A stretch of 50,694 nucleotides of DNA, from IMG/VR virus record IMGVR_UViG_3300045136_000360, positions 1 to 50,694 of that record; one strand, written 5' to 3'. Position 1 is the first letter of the stretch. Each line of letters starts with the position of its first letter. Positions 31,423 through 41,182 of this stretch are shown piece by piece. Both the position numbers and the translations under genes were made by a program. The notes under the pieces are model-generated. The model was not told the DNA's origin. It did not search any database and saw only the letters and a list, made by a program, of their open reading frames with translations. The DNA is from a virus.

Positions 31423-31763
31423 CCTGGGATGCCGTCTGGTCGGTGGCGCGGATCGACCTGGGGCTGTCGGACGATGAGTTCTGGCGGCTGGTGCCGCGCC
31501 AGTACGCGGCCTTGCTCAAGCGGAGGCGTGAGGTGAATCGGCGGGCCGACCTGCGGGCCGGCATCGTGGCGGCGGTGATCGCCAATGCGCACCGGGGAAA
31601 GGACAGCCAGCCGTTCAGGCCGAAGGACTTCATGGTCGACCCGCCGCCGGCCGCGGCCCCCCGGCCGCAGACGCCGGCCGAGATGCTGGCGATGGTCGAG
31701 ACGCTGAACGCGCTGTTCGGCGGGGAGGATCGGCGGGGACGGCCGGAGGAGGGGGCGGAATGA
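31036..31763 (+). CDS. Tail assembly chaperone, -1 frameshift fusion (gpGT-like)
   Basis: Reading shifts back one base at 31413-31419 and continues LTWDAVWSVARIDLGLSDDEFWRLVPRQYAALLKRRRE...NAHRGKDSQPFRPKDFM to 31763. That is the usual second domain of the long chaperone. The second frame has no start of its own at a sensible place, and the tape measure ATG overlaps its end (31760). This is the lambda G/GT arrangement. The fused product is about 241 residues. Confidence 0.85.
31413..31419 (+). promoter_or_regulatory. Programmed -1 ribosomal frameshift site
   Basis: In frame ACG GGG GGC TGA, the heptamer G GGG GGC fits X-XXY-YYZ, and the stop follows directly. Slipping back one base gives CTG ACC TGG, the open second chaperone frame. 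A downstream pseudoknot or stem was not resolved by eye. Confidence 0.8.
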
Positions 31764-34700
31764 GCTTCGGGCCGCAGATGACCCTGGCCGACCTGATGGT
31801 CCGCCTGAACCTGGACACGTCGAACTTCGAGCGGGGAGCGCGGCGGGCCGAGCAATCCGCTCGGGGGTTCCGGCGGGTGTTGCAGGACACCCTCTCCGGG
31901 GCGACGATGGGCGCCGGCATGGCGGTGGCGAACGCGGCGCTGAGCGTGCTGGTGCAGGCGTTCAACGCCGCCCAGGACGCGGTGATCGGGTTCAACAGCA
32001 CGCTGGAGCAGGCCGACCTGGCCTTCGGCAAGATGCTGAAATCGGGGGAGGCCGCCAGGTCCTTCCTGGCCGACCTGAAGCGCTTCGCGGCGCAGACGCC
32101 GTTCGAGTTCCCCGAGTTGCTGACCGCCAGCCGGCGTCTGCTGGCCTTCAAGTTTCAGGCCGGGCAGATCATCCCGCTGATGACCGCCATCGGGGACGTG
32201 GCGGCGGCCAGTGGCAATGCCGGGGCGGAGGGGATTGGGCGGCTGACGACGGCCCTGGGGCAGATGCAGGCCAAGGGGCGGGTGCAGCAGGAGGAGTTGC
32301 TGCAACTGCAGGAGGCGGGCGTCGCCACCAGTGAGATTCTGGCGATCGTGGCCCGCGACGTCGGCATGACGATGGATGAGGTGGAGGAGGCGCTGAGCAA
32401 GGGGCGCATCTCCAGTGACGCGTTCATCAAGGCGTTCATGGAGTGGAGCCAGGCCAACGTCGGCGGGATGATGGCGGAGCAGGCCAAGACCTTCCAGGGG
32501 GCCATGTCCACCATCTCCGACAGCCTGCGGGACGCGGCGGCGACCGCCTTCCGGGCGCTGTTCGTGCGGTTGAGCGAGGCGGCCCAGCGGTTCGCCCAGT
32601 TCGTGCAGTCGGCCGAGTTCGGGGAGTGGGTGCAAAAGACGGCGCTGTACGTGGAGTTCGTGATCCGGGCGCTCGCGGTGCTGGCGAACGCCTTCCAACG
32701 GACGATGGTGGCGATCGCGACGATCGTGGTGACGGCCGGAGCGGTGATCCTGAAGGGGATGGCCCTGCTGAACCCGTTCGTGCGGCACTCCCCGAGCCTG
32801 GTGGAGTCGGTGGAGGAGGGGTTCGGGCGGCGCATCCCGGCGGCGATCGCCGGCATGGCGGAGCAGGTGCGGGAGAAGCTGGCGATCGCCGGCCGGGCGG
32901 TGGCGGCCTTCAAGGCGATGGCGAGCGGGGGGCTGGCGCGGGCGGAGGGGCTGCGGGAGTCGGAGACGGTGGGCCAGGTGGCGCGGCTGGGGCCGGGGGC
33001 GACCGGGGCCTATGTCGAGGCCCGGAACGCGATGCGGGACCTGGAGAGCCAGGCCGAGAGCCTGGGTGGGGAGATTCGGGAGGGGGAGGCGGCGCTGCGG
33101 GAGATGGAGCGGGCGCTGCGGCCGCTCCAGGATGCGTTCGACGCCGCGTCCCGGCGGGTGCAGGGCTACCGGAACACCATCGCCGAGGCGCAAGAGGCGA
33201 TGCGGCGGCTGGTGAGCGAGGGCAAACTGCCCGGCGAGGAGCATCACGAGAACCAACTGGCCGACAACCGGCGCCGGCAGGCCGAGACGGAACTGCGGAT
33301 GCTGGAACTGAAGGCGAAGGGGTCCCCGACCGCGACCGATGAGCGGGAGTACCAGCGGTTGCAGAAGCAACTGGAGGGGTTGCGGACGGAGGAGCAAAGG
33401 CTCCGGTTGCAGGGGGAACTGACCTTCGGGGAGCAGCGGCGGAAGTTGGCTCAGGCTGCCGGTGAGCATAAGGAGGTGAGCGCCAGGGACCGGCTGGCAG
33501 GGATCCTCAAGGCCAAGGAGGCACTCCAGCAGGCCCAGCAGGCGCTGCCGGCAGCCGAGGCCGAGATGAAGGGGGCCGGGGAGGCGCTGGAACTTGCCAA
33601 GGGGAAGATCGAGCTCCAGCGAACGGCGTTGCAGGACCTGAAGGATGAGTACGCGGAGATCACGCGGGAGTTGCAGGCGCAGCGGGCGGCGATGGACCAG
33701 ATGCTCGCCGAGGCGCGGGAGTTGGACCAGGCGGCGAAGGCTGGCGCTGGTGGGGCTGGCAAGGGCGATATTGGGAAGGGGCTGACGTTCGGGGCGGGGA
33801 CCGCGCCGCCGTGGGCGAAGAAGGCCGACGACTGGGCCACGGAGAACAACGCCCTGCGCTCGCTGGCGACCGAGCTTGAGGAGACACTGAAAACGCTGGA
33901 GAAGAACCTGGACACGGGCGTGGGCAAGATCGAGGCGTTCGCGACCGGGTTCCAGAAGCAATTCGGGATCGAGGGCGGGCTGCCGGGGGCACTGGCCGCG
34001 TTCCGGCAGGGGTGGGATGACAACTTTGGGCCAATGATGGAGAAACTGGGCGAGTTTGGGACCTGGCTGAGTGAGAACACGCCCGCCGCGATGCAGGGGT
34101 TCCAGCGTGGGTGGGAGACTTATCTGCGGCCGACCTTCGAGGCGATCCGGGAGGGGGCCAAGACGGTGGGGGTGGACGTGAACACGGGCCTGGTGCAACT
34201 GTTCTCGCTGTGGCTGCCGCTGAGCCTTGGGAACTGGCAGCGGTCCTGGGCAGTGGCGGAGGCGGTGTTCAAGGGGATGGGTCCGCTGTTCGACCCCCAT
34301 GGGCCGATGAAGCCGCTGTACGATTTCGAGGTGTTCTGGCGGGTGACGCTGCCGGTGGCGGTGAATGGGTTCCTGGGCAACACCCTGGACAAGTTGTTGG
34401 AGGGGCTGGGCAGCCTGTTGGAGAAATTGCGGCCGATTGGGGAGGTGCTGGGGGCGATCAAGAAGGGGTTCGAGTCGATCAAACCCCCGGACTGGATGGG
34501 GGGCGGGAACGCCGCGCCAGGCATGGACGGCGGCAACGGCCGGGGGAGCGGCGGGGGCCGGCGGCAGATGTACGCGACCGGGGGGAGTTTCGTGGTGGGC
34601 GGCCACGGGGGGCTGGACAGCCAGCTCGTGAGCTTCATGGCGACGCCGGGGGAGCGGGTGACGATCACGCCGCCGGGGAATGGGGGCGGTGCGCTGGCGC

Positions 34701-34852
34701 TGACCGGGCCGCTGGTGGGGAGCATCTCGATCCAGGGGCGAGAAGACGTGACGGCGCTGCTGCGGGCGCTGGAGGGGATGCTGATGCAGGCGCTAGAGCA
34801 GGCAGGGGGGAGTGGGACGCGATTCCCGCTGGGGATGGAGCGGCGGATGTAG
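31760..34852 (+). CDS. Tape measure protein
   Basis: A 1030-residue protein in the canonical place after the chaperones. The N-terminal half has TMP-type sequence (RFAAQTPFEFPELLTASRRLLAF, EGIGRLTTALGQMQAKGRVQQEELLQLQE, FQGAMSTISDSLRDAAATAF). A hydrophobic segment (~300-335) precedes long coiled-coil regions (~400-680). The C terminus has GGSFVVGGHGGLDSQLVSFMATPGE, common at TMP ends. At about 0.15 nm per residue it implies a tail near 150 nm. The extreme 3' end, 34783-34820, is an exact protospacer of left-array spacer 273-310. Confidence 0.93.
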   Translation: MSFGPQMTLADLMVRLNLDTSNFERGARRAEQSARGFRRVLQDTLSGATMGAGMAVANAALSVLVQAFNAAQDAVIGFNSTLEQADLAFGKMLKSGEAARSFLADLKRFAAQTPFEFPELLTASRRLLAFKFQAGQIIPLMTAIGDVAAASGNAGAEGIGRLTTALGQMQAKGRVQQEELLQLQEAGVATSEILAIVARDVGMTMDEVEEALSKGRISSDAFIKAFMEWSQANVGGMMAEQAKTFQGAMSTISDSLRDAAATAFRALFVRLSEAAQRFAQFVQSAEFGEWVQKTALYVEFVIRALAVLANAFQRTMVAIATIVVTAGAVILKGMALLNPFVRHSPSLVESVEEGFGRRIPAAIAGMAEQVREKLAIAGRAVAAFKAMASGGLARAEGLRESETVGQVARLGPGATGAYVEARNAMRDLESQAESLGGEIREGEAALREMERALRPLQDAFDAASRRVQGYRNTIAEAQEAMRRLVSEGKLPGEEHHENQLADNRRRQAETELRMLELKAKGSPTATDEREYQRLQKQLEGLRTEEQRLRLQGELTFGEQRRKLAQAAGEHKEVSARDRLAGILKAKEALQQAQQALPAAEAEMKGAGEALELAKGKIELQRTALQDLKDEYAEITRELQAQRAAMDQMLAEARELDQAAKAGAGGAGKGDIGKGLTFGAGTAPPWAKKADDWATENNALRSLATELEETLKTLEKNLDTGVGKIEAFATGFQKQFGIEGGLPGALAAFRQGWDDNFGPMMEKLGEFGTWLSENTPAAMQGFQRGWETYLRPTFEAIREGAKTVGVDVNTGLVQLFSLWLPLSLGNWQRSWAVAEAVFKGMGPLFDPHGPMKPLYDFEVFWRVTLPVAVNGFLGNTLDKLLEGLGSLLEKLRPIGEVLGAIKKGFESIKPPDWMGGGNAAPGMDGGNGRGSGGGRRQMYATGGSFVVGGHGGLDSQLVSFMATPGERVTITPPGNGGGALALTGPLVGSISIQGREDVTALLRALEGMLMQALEQAGGSGTRFPLGMERRM
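34783..34820 (-). other. Protospacer matching left-array spacer 273-310
   Basis: All 38 nt of the spacer at 273-310 are identical, same + strand sense, to 34783-34820. In repeat-forward orientation the protospacer lies on the - strand, with ATC immediately 5'. The target is the last codons of the tape measure gene. Confidence 0.97.
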
Positions 34853-34861
34853 GAGGGGCGT

Positions 34862-35203
34862 GTGCCGACGTATGCTGGCGTGACCTTTCAGGTGCACCTG
34901 GACGGCTCCTGGGTGCCGGAGTGGGACCGGGAGGTGGTCATCACCCGGACGCTGATCCCTGGGAGTGGCAAGGAGAACGTGCAGAGCGCCGGGTTCCAGA
35001 ACCGGCGTATCCGGGTGGTGGCCGACTTCACCAGCCTGGCCGACCTGCAGACCATGCAGGGTGCGGTAGGGACGACGCTGCGGACGTTGGGGAGCTTCCT
35101 GGGGGCGACGCACACGGCGATGCTGACGGCAGTCCGGAATCCACGGAAGGTCTACGGGCAGGGGGTGTATCGGGCCGAGTTGGAGTTCGAGCGGTTCAGT
35201 TGA
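34862..35203 (+). CDS. Tail protein downstream of tape measure (distal-tail position)
   Basis: A 113-residue protein from GTG 34862 (GGAGG upstream): YAGVTFQVHLDGSWVPEWDREVVITRTLIPGSGKENVQSAG, DLQTMQGAVGTTLRTLGSF, beta-rich. It occupies the distal-tail position between tape measure and hub, but is much shorter than a full Dit, so it may be a minimal Dit or tail-tip adaptor. Confidence 0.6.
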   Translation: MPTYAGVTFQVHLDGSWVPEWDREVVITRTLIPGSGKENVQSAGFQNRRIRVVADFTSLADLQTMQGAVGTTLRTLGSFLGATHTAMLTAVRNPRKVYGQGVYRAELEFERFS

Positions 35204-35228
35204 CACCCTTGGGTATCATTTACTCGTT
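35201..35228 (+). promoter_or_regulatory. Operator-like element before the hub gene
   Basis: TTGACA (35200-35205), GACAC (35202), GTATC (35213) and a TACTC half-site, phased as in the other operators. It lies 33 nt before ATG 35262. A proper -10 at 17 nt is not evident, so promoter activity is uncertain. Confidence 0.5.
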
Positions 35229-35261
35229 ATGGTAGTAGTGCGATCGGGGTAGGGGTCAGGG

Positions 35262-38042
35262 ATGGGGCTGTCAGACCGGATCGACGCCGACAATCAGTTG
35301 ATCTCGGCCGTGGTGTACGCGGGTGGGCGGCGGTTGAGCGGCGTGGTCTCGGTGACGGTGGACCTGGGGTACGACGTGGTGAGCGCCTCCGCGACCGTGA
35401 CGCTGGATGGGGCGGTGCCCTCGCACGTGACGTTCCGGCAGAAGCTGGAGGTGTGGCTGGGCTGGGACGGCTACCTGGCGGCGGTGTTTGTCGGCTTCGT
35501 GGAGGATGACGGGCGGCGCTATTTCCCCCAGCAGGGGACGATCCGGGGGGCGGGGTGGTTGCGACTGGCCCAGTATTCCTACCCGAGCGACCTGAGCTAC
35601 AGCAGCCAGACGGATACGGCGATCGTGGAGAGCCTGCTGGGCCTGGTTGGGGTGCCCGAGCGCTCGATCCAGGGTCGGGGCTACACGATGGGCGTGACGA
35701 AGGCCGTGACCGTGCGGGCGGGGCAACCCGTGTGGGACCGCATCAATGAGTTGGACCAGGTGTGGGGCTATAAGACGTTCGACAGCCCGGACGGGAAGGT
35801 GCGGCGGCGCCGGATCAGCGGGAACCCGGCCGGCGGGAGCGTGTGGACCTATACCGAGGGCGACAACATCATCCAGATCGACCGGCCGCGGACGATCCGG
35901 GGCGTGCACAACAAGGTGATCGTACGGGGGCTGCCGGGGACGCTGTTCACCCCCAGCAGCACCCGGCAGGCGACCAGTCCCTACGTGCCCACGCCGCCCA
36001 CCTACGTGCCCTACGAGTTCGTGTCCGATCTGATTGAGGACAACACGGCCGCTGAGGAGATCAGTCTGCGGCTGATGAGTGACGTGAACAAGCTGGTGGA
36101 GGAGGTGCAACTGGAGGTCGGGGGCAACCCGCTGCTGCGGCCGGGTCAGACGATCTCGGTCACGGCCCCCAGCGTGGGCATCGGGAGCGCCACCCGCTAC
36201 CGCATCCGGCACATCAGCCACCGGATGACCGGGCGGGAGTTCAGGACGAGCCTGCTGGTCGAGGGTGGGGCCGGGGAGGCGGGCTACGAGGTAGACCTGG
36301 ACCCAGAGGCGGCCTTCACCTACCGCGTGACGCGGGAGACCTTCCAGATCTGGAACGGGGCAGGCTACGACGCCAGCGCCCAGTATTACACCGTCATGTG
36401 CGACGCCTCGCCCTCCTGGGACCCGGACGGGACGATCGCCGCCTATAGCTGGTCGAACAACAAGAACGGCGACGTCGGGAGCGCGTCCACCTACCAGACC
36501 AAGTTCACCGCCGCCCAGATTGCCACCGCGACCATCACGCTGACCGTGACCGACAACGACGGCAATACAGCCAGTGTGACCCACAATGTGGGGGTGGGCG
36601 GGGAGGTTGCGCCCCAGCTCGTTCGGAAGCTGGCCGTGGCGGCCGGCAGCCAGGCCGAGTGGTCCCCGGATGGCGGGACAACCTGGTACACCTGGGCTCC
36701 TGGGGCGGGGGCCGTGGTGAGCACGCCGGAGATCGCGCCCGAGGACATCACCTACTTTGGGCTATCGGACGGCAAGCTCTACCGGCTGGAGGACTGGGAC
36801 AGCAGCTCGGCGCCGGCGCTCCTCACCACCTTCGACGCCCAGGTGAACTGCATCTGGGTGAACGAGGCCGACAACAACCGGATCTGGGTGGGGCTGGCGA
36901 ACGGGAAAATCCACCTGAGCGTCGACGGGGGCGTGACCTGGACGCTGAAGAAAACCTACGGCAACCCGGTGCTGCGGCTGATCGAGAGCGCGTTCGAGCC
37001 GGGGCAGGTGCGGGTGGCGGTGGGGAATACGATCAGGATCACCTACACCGAGTTCGCTGACGACGCGACGCTGATCCTGTTCGACGCGGGGGCGACGGCG
37101 CGGCACACGGCCGGGGCGCTGGGGTTCGGGGGCTACGGCTGCGGGAGTGTGAGTAGTGGGCAGACGAACGCCGTGCAGAAGGAGGATGGCACGGTCATCA
37201 CCTTCCCGGCGCTGACGCCGGCGGTGGAGGACGTGCGGGGGATCGCCCATCACATCCGGGATGACGTGCTGTTCGCGGTGGACGCGCAGGGACGGTCGTT
37301 CCGTAAGGGGGCGGGGAGCACGACCTTCACCCAGATGGGGACACTGAACGGATCGGGGACGGTGAATCACGTCATTCGGGACGGGGACGCGCCGGAGATC
37401 ATCTACGCGGCGGCCGATGACGGGCTCTACAAGACCTGGGACGGGGCGGCGACCTGGGTGCGGCTGCGGGACTACACGGCTGTGGGGCTGGTTGGTCGCC
37501 AGGTGGGGTACGGCGGGGCGGGGGCCTGGTCCATCGCTCCGGTGACGGTTGTCAGCACGGGTGGGGTTGGCAAGGTCGCGAACCTATGGAACGGGGTATC
37601 CAACGACACCCCGCCGGCTGGCTGGACCGACGTGGGATTTGCCGATAGCGGCTGGGCGGCCAGCATGCAGATGACCCAGAACATTAGCGCCTATTATCTC
37701 CCGCCGAGTGGGGCGCAGTGGGTGAGCACGCACGGGACCGGGATCGGGGTAGCGGCCAATAACGAGTTCCTGTTCCGGCAGACGTTCACCGTCGGGGATG
37801 GGGAGATTACGGCCGTGACGCTCGCCCTCAACTATGACGACTACCTCATCGGCTTGTGGATCAACGGCGTGCTGGTGGTTCAGGACCTGTCCCACTCCGA
37901 TCCCCAGCCGGACCCGGCCGACAATTACGCCATCAGTCCGAGCCTGCTGGTGAATGGGACCAACGTCATCGCCGCCCACGTGCGGCAATCCAGCGCGGTG
38001 AACTCGCCCCAGGCCATCAGTTTCCGCTTGGAGGTGCGCTGA
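35262..38042 (+). CDS. Tail hub/tail-tip protein with PKD-like domain, propeller-like region and C-terminal carbohydrate-binding domain
   Basis: A 926-residue protein. Residues ~1-345 look like a tail-hub (gp27/protein-D-type): ISATVTLDG-like strands, GFVEDDGRRYF, SYPSDLSYSSQTDTAIVESLL, RPGQTISVTAPSVG. Residues ~365-445 are a PKD-like domain (SPSWDPDGTIAAYSWSNN, ATITLTVTDNDGNTASV). Residues ~450-760 have repeated beta-propeller/sortilin-type units (HLSVDGGVTWTLKKTYGN, YKTWDGAATWVRLRDY-like). The C-terminal ~160 residues (NLWNGVSNDTPPAGWTD...NYDDYLIGLWINGVLV) resemble a galactose-binding-like domain. Host receptor or glycan recognition at the tail tip is inferred. Confidence 0.8.
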   Translation: MGLSDRIDADNQLISAVVYAGGRRLSGVVSVTVDLGYDVVSASATVTLDGAVPSHVTFRQKLEVWLGWDGYLAAVFVGFVEDDGRRYFPQQGTIRGAGWLRLAQYSYPSDLSYSSQTDTAIVESLLGLVGVPERSIQGRGYTMGVTKAVTVRAGQPVWDRINELDQVWGYKTFDSPDGKVRRRRISGNPAGGSVWTYTEGDNIIQIDRPRTIRGVHNKVIVRGLPGTLFTPSSTRQATSPYVPTPPTYVPYEFVSDLIEDNTAAEEISLRLMSDVNKLVEEVQLEVGGNPLLRPGQTISVTAPSVGIGSATRYRIRHISHRMTGREFRTSLLVEGGAGEAGYEVDLDPEAAFTYRVTRETFQIWNGAGYDASAQYYTVMCDASPSWDPDGTIAAYSWSNNKNGDVGSASTYQTKFTAAQIATATITLTVTDNDGNTASVTHNVGVGGEVAPQLVRKLAVAAGSQAEWSPDGGTTWYTWAPGAGAVVSTPEIAPEDITYFGLSDGKLYRLEDWDSSSAPALLTTFDAQVNCIWVNEADNNRIWVGLANGKIHLSVDGGVTWTLKKTYGNPVLRLIESAFEPGQVRVAVGNTIRITYTEFADDATLILFDAGATARHTAGALGFGGYGCGSVSSGQTNAVQKEDGTVITFPALTPAVEDVRGIAHHIRDDVLFAVDAQGRSFRKGAGSTTFTQMGTLNGSGTVNHVIRDGDAPEIIYAAADDGLYKTWDGAATWVRLRDYTAVGLVGRQVGYGGAGAWSIAPVTVVSTGGVGKVANLWNGVSNDTPPAGWTDVGFADSGWAASMQMTQNISAYYLPPSGAQWVSTHGTGIGVAANNEFLFRQTFTVGDGEITAVTLALNYDDYLIGLWINGVLVVQDLSHSDPQPDPADNYAISPSLLVNGTNVIAAHVRQSSAVNSPQAISFRLEVR

Positions 38043-39829
38043 TGTTCGCTGACTGGCTGCGGTCCCTGCGGGAGCAATGGGAGCGGGACATTCGCCGGCA
38101 CCTGCTGGATGCCGGCATCTCCGGCCGCACCATCGACGCCAGCAACCTATCCGGCGTCACCACGGCCGTGGCCCGGGTGGGGGTGCGCAAAAACAGCGGC
38201 GGCAGCACCTACTTCCGGCGACGGGTGAATCTGGTCGAGGGGATCGGGGTGACGCTCACGCTGACCGATGACGGGGCGAATGAGGAGGTCGACGTCATGG
38301 TGAGTGCCACCGGGTCATCGGCTGGGGTATTCAACGTGCGGGAATACGGGGCCGCCGGGGACGGCGTGGCTGACGACGCGGCGGCCTGCCAGTCGGCGAT
38401 CGACGCCGCCGTGACGGCCGGCGGTGGCGACGTCGTTTGGCCCGCCGGGACCTACAAGCTTGGCAGCGGGCTAACCGTGACCGGGAACGTGAGGATCAGG
38501 CTCATCGGGCGCGGGGCGACGCTCAAGCCGCAGGCGAACGTCACGGCCATCCGCGTCACCCAGGCCCTTGGCGGGACAAGCGTCGGCTGCCTGATCGACG
38601 GATTCGTGATCGACGGGGACGACCTGGCCGGCAGCATCGGCATCCAGCTCAAGGACACCGACCGGCCCACCGTGCGAAACTGCTGGATCACCGACTGTGC
38701 CATCGGGATCAGCTTCGCCGTCACCACCGCCGGCTCCACGTGGGTTGAGGGCGCCGCCATCTATGACACGTTCATACACTCCTGCACCAATGGCGTCACG
38801 TTCGAGCGGCTGGGTGGGGTCAGCACGGCCTCCTTCGGCGAGACGGTGATGGTCAACGTCGGGATCAATGACTGCACCGTGGGCCTGTCGATCAACAACG
38901 CTTGCAACATGTACCGGAGCAGCATCAAAGGGATGACCATCTGGTGCTACGCCGGCCAGAAGGCCCTCTACCTGAATGGCGTGTTCCACGGGACGATTTT
39001 CGAGATCGGGCTGGAGAGTTTCAGCGGTTCCGGGACGACTGGCATCCACGTCGGCCCAAACGCCAGCAATACCCACCTGATGCAGCTCTACACGAATTTC
39101 ACCGGACCATTTGGCACCCCATATAACATTTACTCAGGCAAATATATTCGTTTCCAGGAGGGGCAGCGCCTCTGGACCAATGCCGGCCAAGCGTATTTTG
39201 AGGGTATCCAGATCAACGACACCGCGGGTCGCCTGGTGCTGGCCGGGTGGTATGCCGGTGGCGGGGGGATCGAGGCCGGTCCCGGAGGGACCGGCAGTCG
39301 GGATGTGAATCTGTACCGCAAGGCGGCCAACGTCTGGGCCACCGACGACGTGTTCGTGTTGGGGAGCTTCACCACGGCGGCGCTGCCGGCGGCGGCGACG
39401 GCCGGGGCCGGGGCGCTGGCCTACGTGAGCGACGCCGCCAGCAAGCTGCAAATCAGCGACGGCACGGCATGGTATGCGGTGATGATCAACCCGATGACCG
39501 CGGCGGGGGACCTCATTCTGGGCGGCACATCGGGGTCGCCACAGCGGCTGGCAGTCGGGTCCGAGGGGAAGGTGCTCAAGGTGGTGAGTGGTAGCCCGAA
39601 CTGGGCGACCCATAACGCCGGGCACGCCATCGAGGACGAGGGGATCGCGCTCACCCAGCGTGATGCGCTGAACTTCACGGGGAGCGGCGTGGCGGCGACG
39701 GACGACGCCGGTGCCGGCAAGACGGTGGTGACGGTCAACCGCTGGGAGCCGCTGACGAATGGGGTCGCGGCGACGCCGGAGTTGGTGTATGCCGATGGCG
39801 ACGTGATCATGGTGGAGGAGACGGCGTGA
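38042..39829 (+). CDS. Tailspike with pectate-lyase-like beta-helix
   Basis: A 595-residue protein. The N-terminal ~100 residues attach to the tail. From ~105, VFNVREYGAAGDGVADDAAACQSAIDAA is the signature of the Pectate_lyase_3/tailspike family, leading into a right-handed beta-helix of repeated strands (~120-400; VTGNVRIRLIGRGATLKP, IDGFVIDGDDLAGSIGIQL). The C-terminal part (ALAYVSDAASKLQISDGTAWYAV) is a fibre-like domain. It likely cleaves or binds host surface polysaccharide. Starts ATG 38042 in the stop of the hub gene. Codon usage near 39120-39200 is locally AT-richer, possibly a transferred segment. Confidence 0.83.
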   Translation: MFADWLRSLREQWERDIRRHLLDAGISGRTIDASNLSGVTTAVARVGVRKNSGGSTYFRRRVNLVEGIGVTLTLTDDGANEEVDVMVSATGSSAGVFNVREYGAAGDGVADDAAACQSAIDAAVTAGGGDVVWPAGTYKLGSGLTVTGNVRIRLIGRGATLKPQANVTAIRVTQALGGTSVGCLIDGFVIDGDDLAGSIGIQLKDTDRPTVRNCWITDCAIGISFAVTTAGSTWVEGAAIYDTFIHSCTNGVTFERLGGVSTASFGETVMVNVGINDCTVGLSINNACNMYRSSIKGMTIWCYAGQKALYLNGVFHGTIFEIGLESFSGSGTTGIHVGPNASNTHLMQLYTNFTGPFGTPYNIYSGKYIRFQEGQRLWTNAGQAYFEGIQINDTAGRLVLAGWYAGGGGIEAGPGGTGSRDVNLYRKAANVWATDDVFVLGSFTTAALPAAATAGAGALAYVSDAASKLQISDGTAWYAVMINPMTAAGDLILGGTSGSPQRLAVGSEGKVLKVVSGSPNWATHNAGHAIEDEGIALTQRDALNFTGSGVAATDDAGAGKTVVTVNRWEPLTNGVAATPELVYADGDVIMVEETA

Positions 39830-40761
39830 CGAAGTTGAACGAGGTTATCCTGAGGGACACGCTCGCCAACCGGCCGGCGGCCGGGGTGGCCGGGAGACTG
39901 TTCTACGATACGACCAACAATCAGCTCCAGCGCGACAACGGCTCGGTCTGGGAGAGTGTGGAGGGGTCCGGGGGCGGGGGTGGTGCGCCGGTCAGCGCCA
40001 CCTACGTGGTGGAGGACGCCGATGGGACACTGACGGCCGAGCGGGTGCTGGGGACGACGGTCATCACCCAGGCGGCCTATGGGAGCCGGCAGGCGGCGGC
40101 CAAGGCGGGGAGATTGTTCTTTCCGACCGACGGGTTCACGCTCGATCGAGATAATGGCTCGGCCTGGACCCCATACGGGCCAATTTTCCCACTCACACCC
40201 CCCGTCGATGGCGATTTCGCCTGGGTCAATCAGGGTAGCGCCACGGTGACGACAGCAAACGGCGGCATCCACCTCTCAGACCCGGCTAATGTGGGCGGCG
40301 GGTTCCGAATCAGGAAGAAGGCGGCCCCAGCGACGCCGTATTCCATCGTCGTCTGCATGCTGCCGCTCATCGCCACGATGGCGGTAGGGGGGAACAACCC
40401 CGAGGTGGGGATGTGCTGGCGCCAGTCGACTGACGGGAAGCTGGTGGTGGTACGGTTTGCGAATGATGTGGAGGTGATCAACCTCTTTGTCGACAAGTTC
40501 ACCAATCCCACGACGTTCAGTGCACGCTATACGTCAATGAAGGCCAACCATTTCCTTGCAGCGGGGGCGCTCTGGCTCAAGCTGGAGGATGACGGGACCA
40601 ACCGGAAGGTGCACTACGGTGTGGACGGGGTGAACTGGCAGCAGCTTCACTCGGTGTCTAGGACTGATTTTCTGACCGCGGATGAGGTGGGGTTCTACGC
40701 CTCGGCGGGGAATGCGACGTACAAAGCTGGGGTGACGCTGCTGAGTTGGAAGCAGGGGTAA
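39826..40761 (+). CDS. Tail fibre-like protein with lectin/concanavalin-like domain
   Basis: A 311-residue product from GTG 39826, overlapping the tailspike stop. The N-terminal segment RDTLANRPAAGVAGRLFYDTTNNQLQRDNGSVWE is the short repeat found in tail-fibre proteins, present again near residue 88 (AAAKAGRLFFPTDGFTLDRDNGSAWT). The C-terminal ~180 residues (VDGDFAWVNQGSATVTTANGGIHL to VGFYASAGNATYKAGVTLLSW) are a jelly-roll/concanavalin-A-like carbohydrate-binding domain. Confidence 0.72.
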   Translation: MTKLNEVILRDTLANRPAAGVAGRLFYDTTNNQLQRDNGSVWESVEGSGGGGGAPVSATYVVEDADGTLTAERVLGTTVITQAAYGSRQAAAKAGRLFFPTDGFTLDRDNGSAWTPYGPIFPLTPPVDGDFAWVNQGSATVTTANGGIHLSDPANVGGGFRIRKKAAPATPYSIVVCMLPLIATMAVGGNNPEVGMCWRQSTDGKLVVVRFANDVEVINLFVDKFTNPTTFSARYTSMKANHFLAAGALWLKLEDDGTNRKVHYGVDGVNWQQLHSVSRTDFLTADEVGFYASAGNATYKAGVTLLSWKQG

Positions 40762-40774
40762 GGGGGAGGGAGCG

Positions 40775-41161
40775 ATGGCGTGCATCTACGCGGCGGAGTC
40801 GGGGGAGATTGTGGCGCTCTATGCCAACGACGAGGAGGAGCGGCGTTACGGGCCGCCGCCGGCCTGGGCGCACCGGCTGCGGTTTGACGAGAGGACGAAC
40901 GCGCACATCCTGGCCGGGTATGGCCGCGATCACAATGGGCATCGGCTGGTGGGGTCGGAGTTGCGGCACAACGGGGTGCTGGTGACGGTGAACCCGGATG
41001 GTGAGGAGGAGGGGGACACCGGGGCGACGCTAGCGCGGACGCTCCGGGACTATCTGGAGGAGACGAGGAACCCGACCGGGGCGCAGACGGTGAGGGCGGT
41101 GAGGGCGCTCTGTCAGGTGGCGCTCTCGCTGATGCGCCAGGGGCGGCGGGTGGATGGCTGA
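40775..41161 (+). CDS. Hypothetical protein, tail-fibre/lysis region
   Basis: A 128-residue protein, MACIYAAESGEIVALYANDEEERRYG..., with a beta-rich N-terminal half and a helix-rich C-terminal half (TLRDYLEETRNPTGAQTVRAVRALCQVALSL). It could be a fibre-associated chaperone by position, but no family is recognised. ATG 40775 has GGGAGGGAG upstream. Confidence 0.6.
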   Translation: MACIYAAESGEIVALYANDEEERRYGPPPAWAHRLRFDERTNAHILAGYGRDHNGHRLVGSELRHNGVLVTVNPDGEEEGDTGATLARTLRDYLEETRNPTGAQTVRAVRALCQVALSLMRQGRRVDG

Positions 41162-41182
41162 GGGTCGTGGGGAGGAGGGGGG

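Noticed and set aside
31190-34606. A 1138-codon open frame on the - strand, and many other long minus-strand frames (e.g. 6896-9103, 17438-20065, 20183-22126)
   Set aside because: They are antisense shadows of + strand genes, produced by high third-position GC. Their translations are Arg/Pro/His-rich, low-complexity and match no family.
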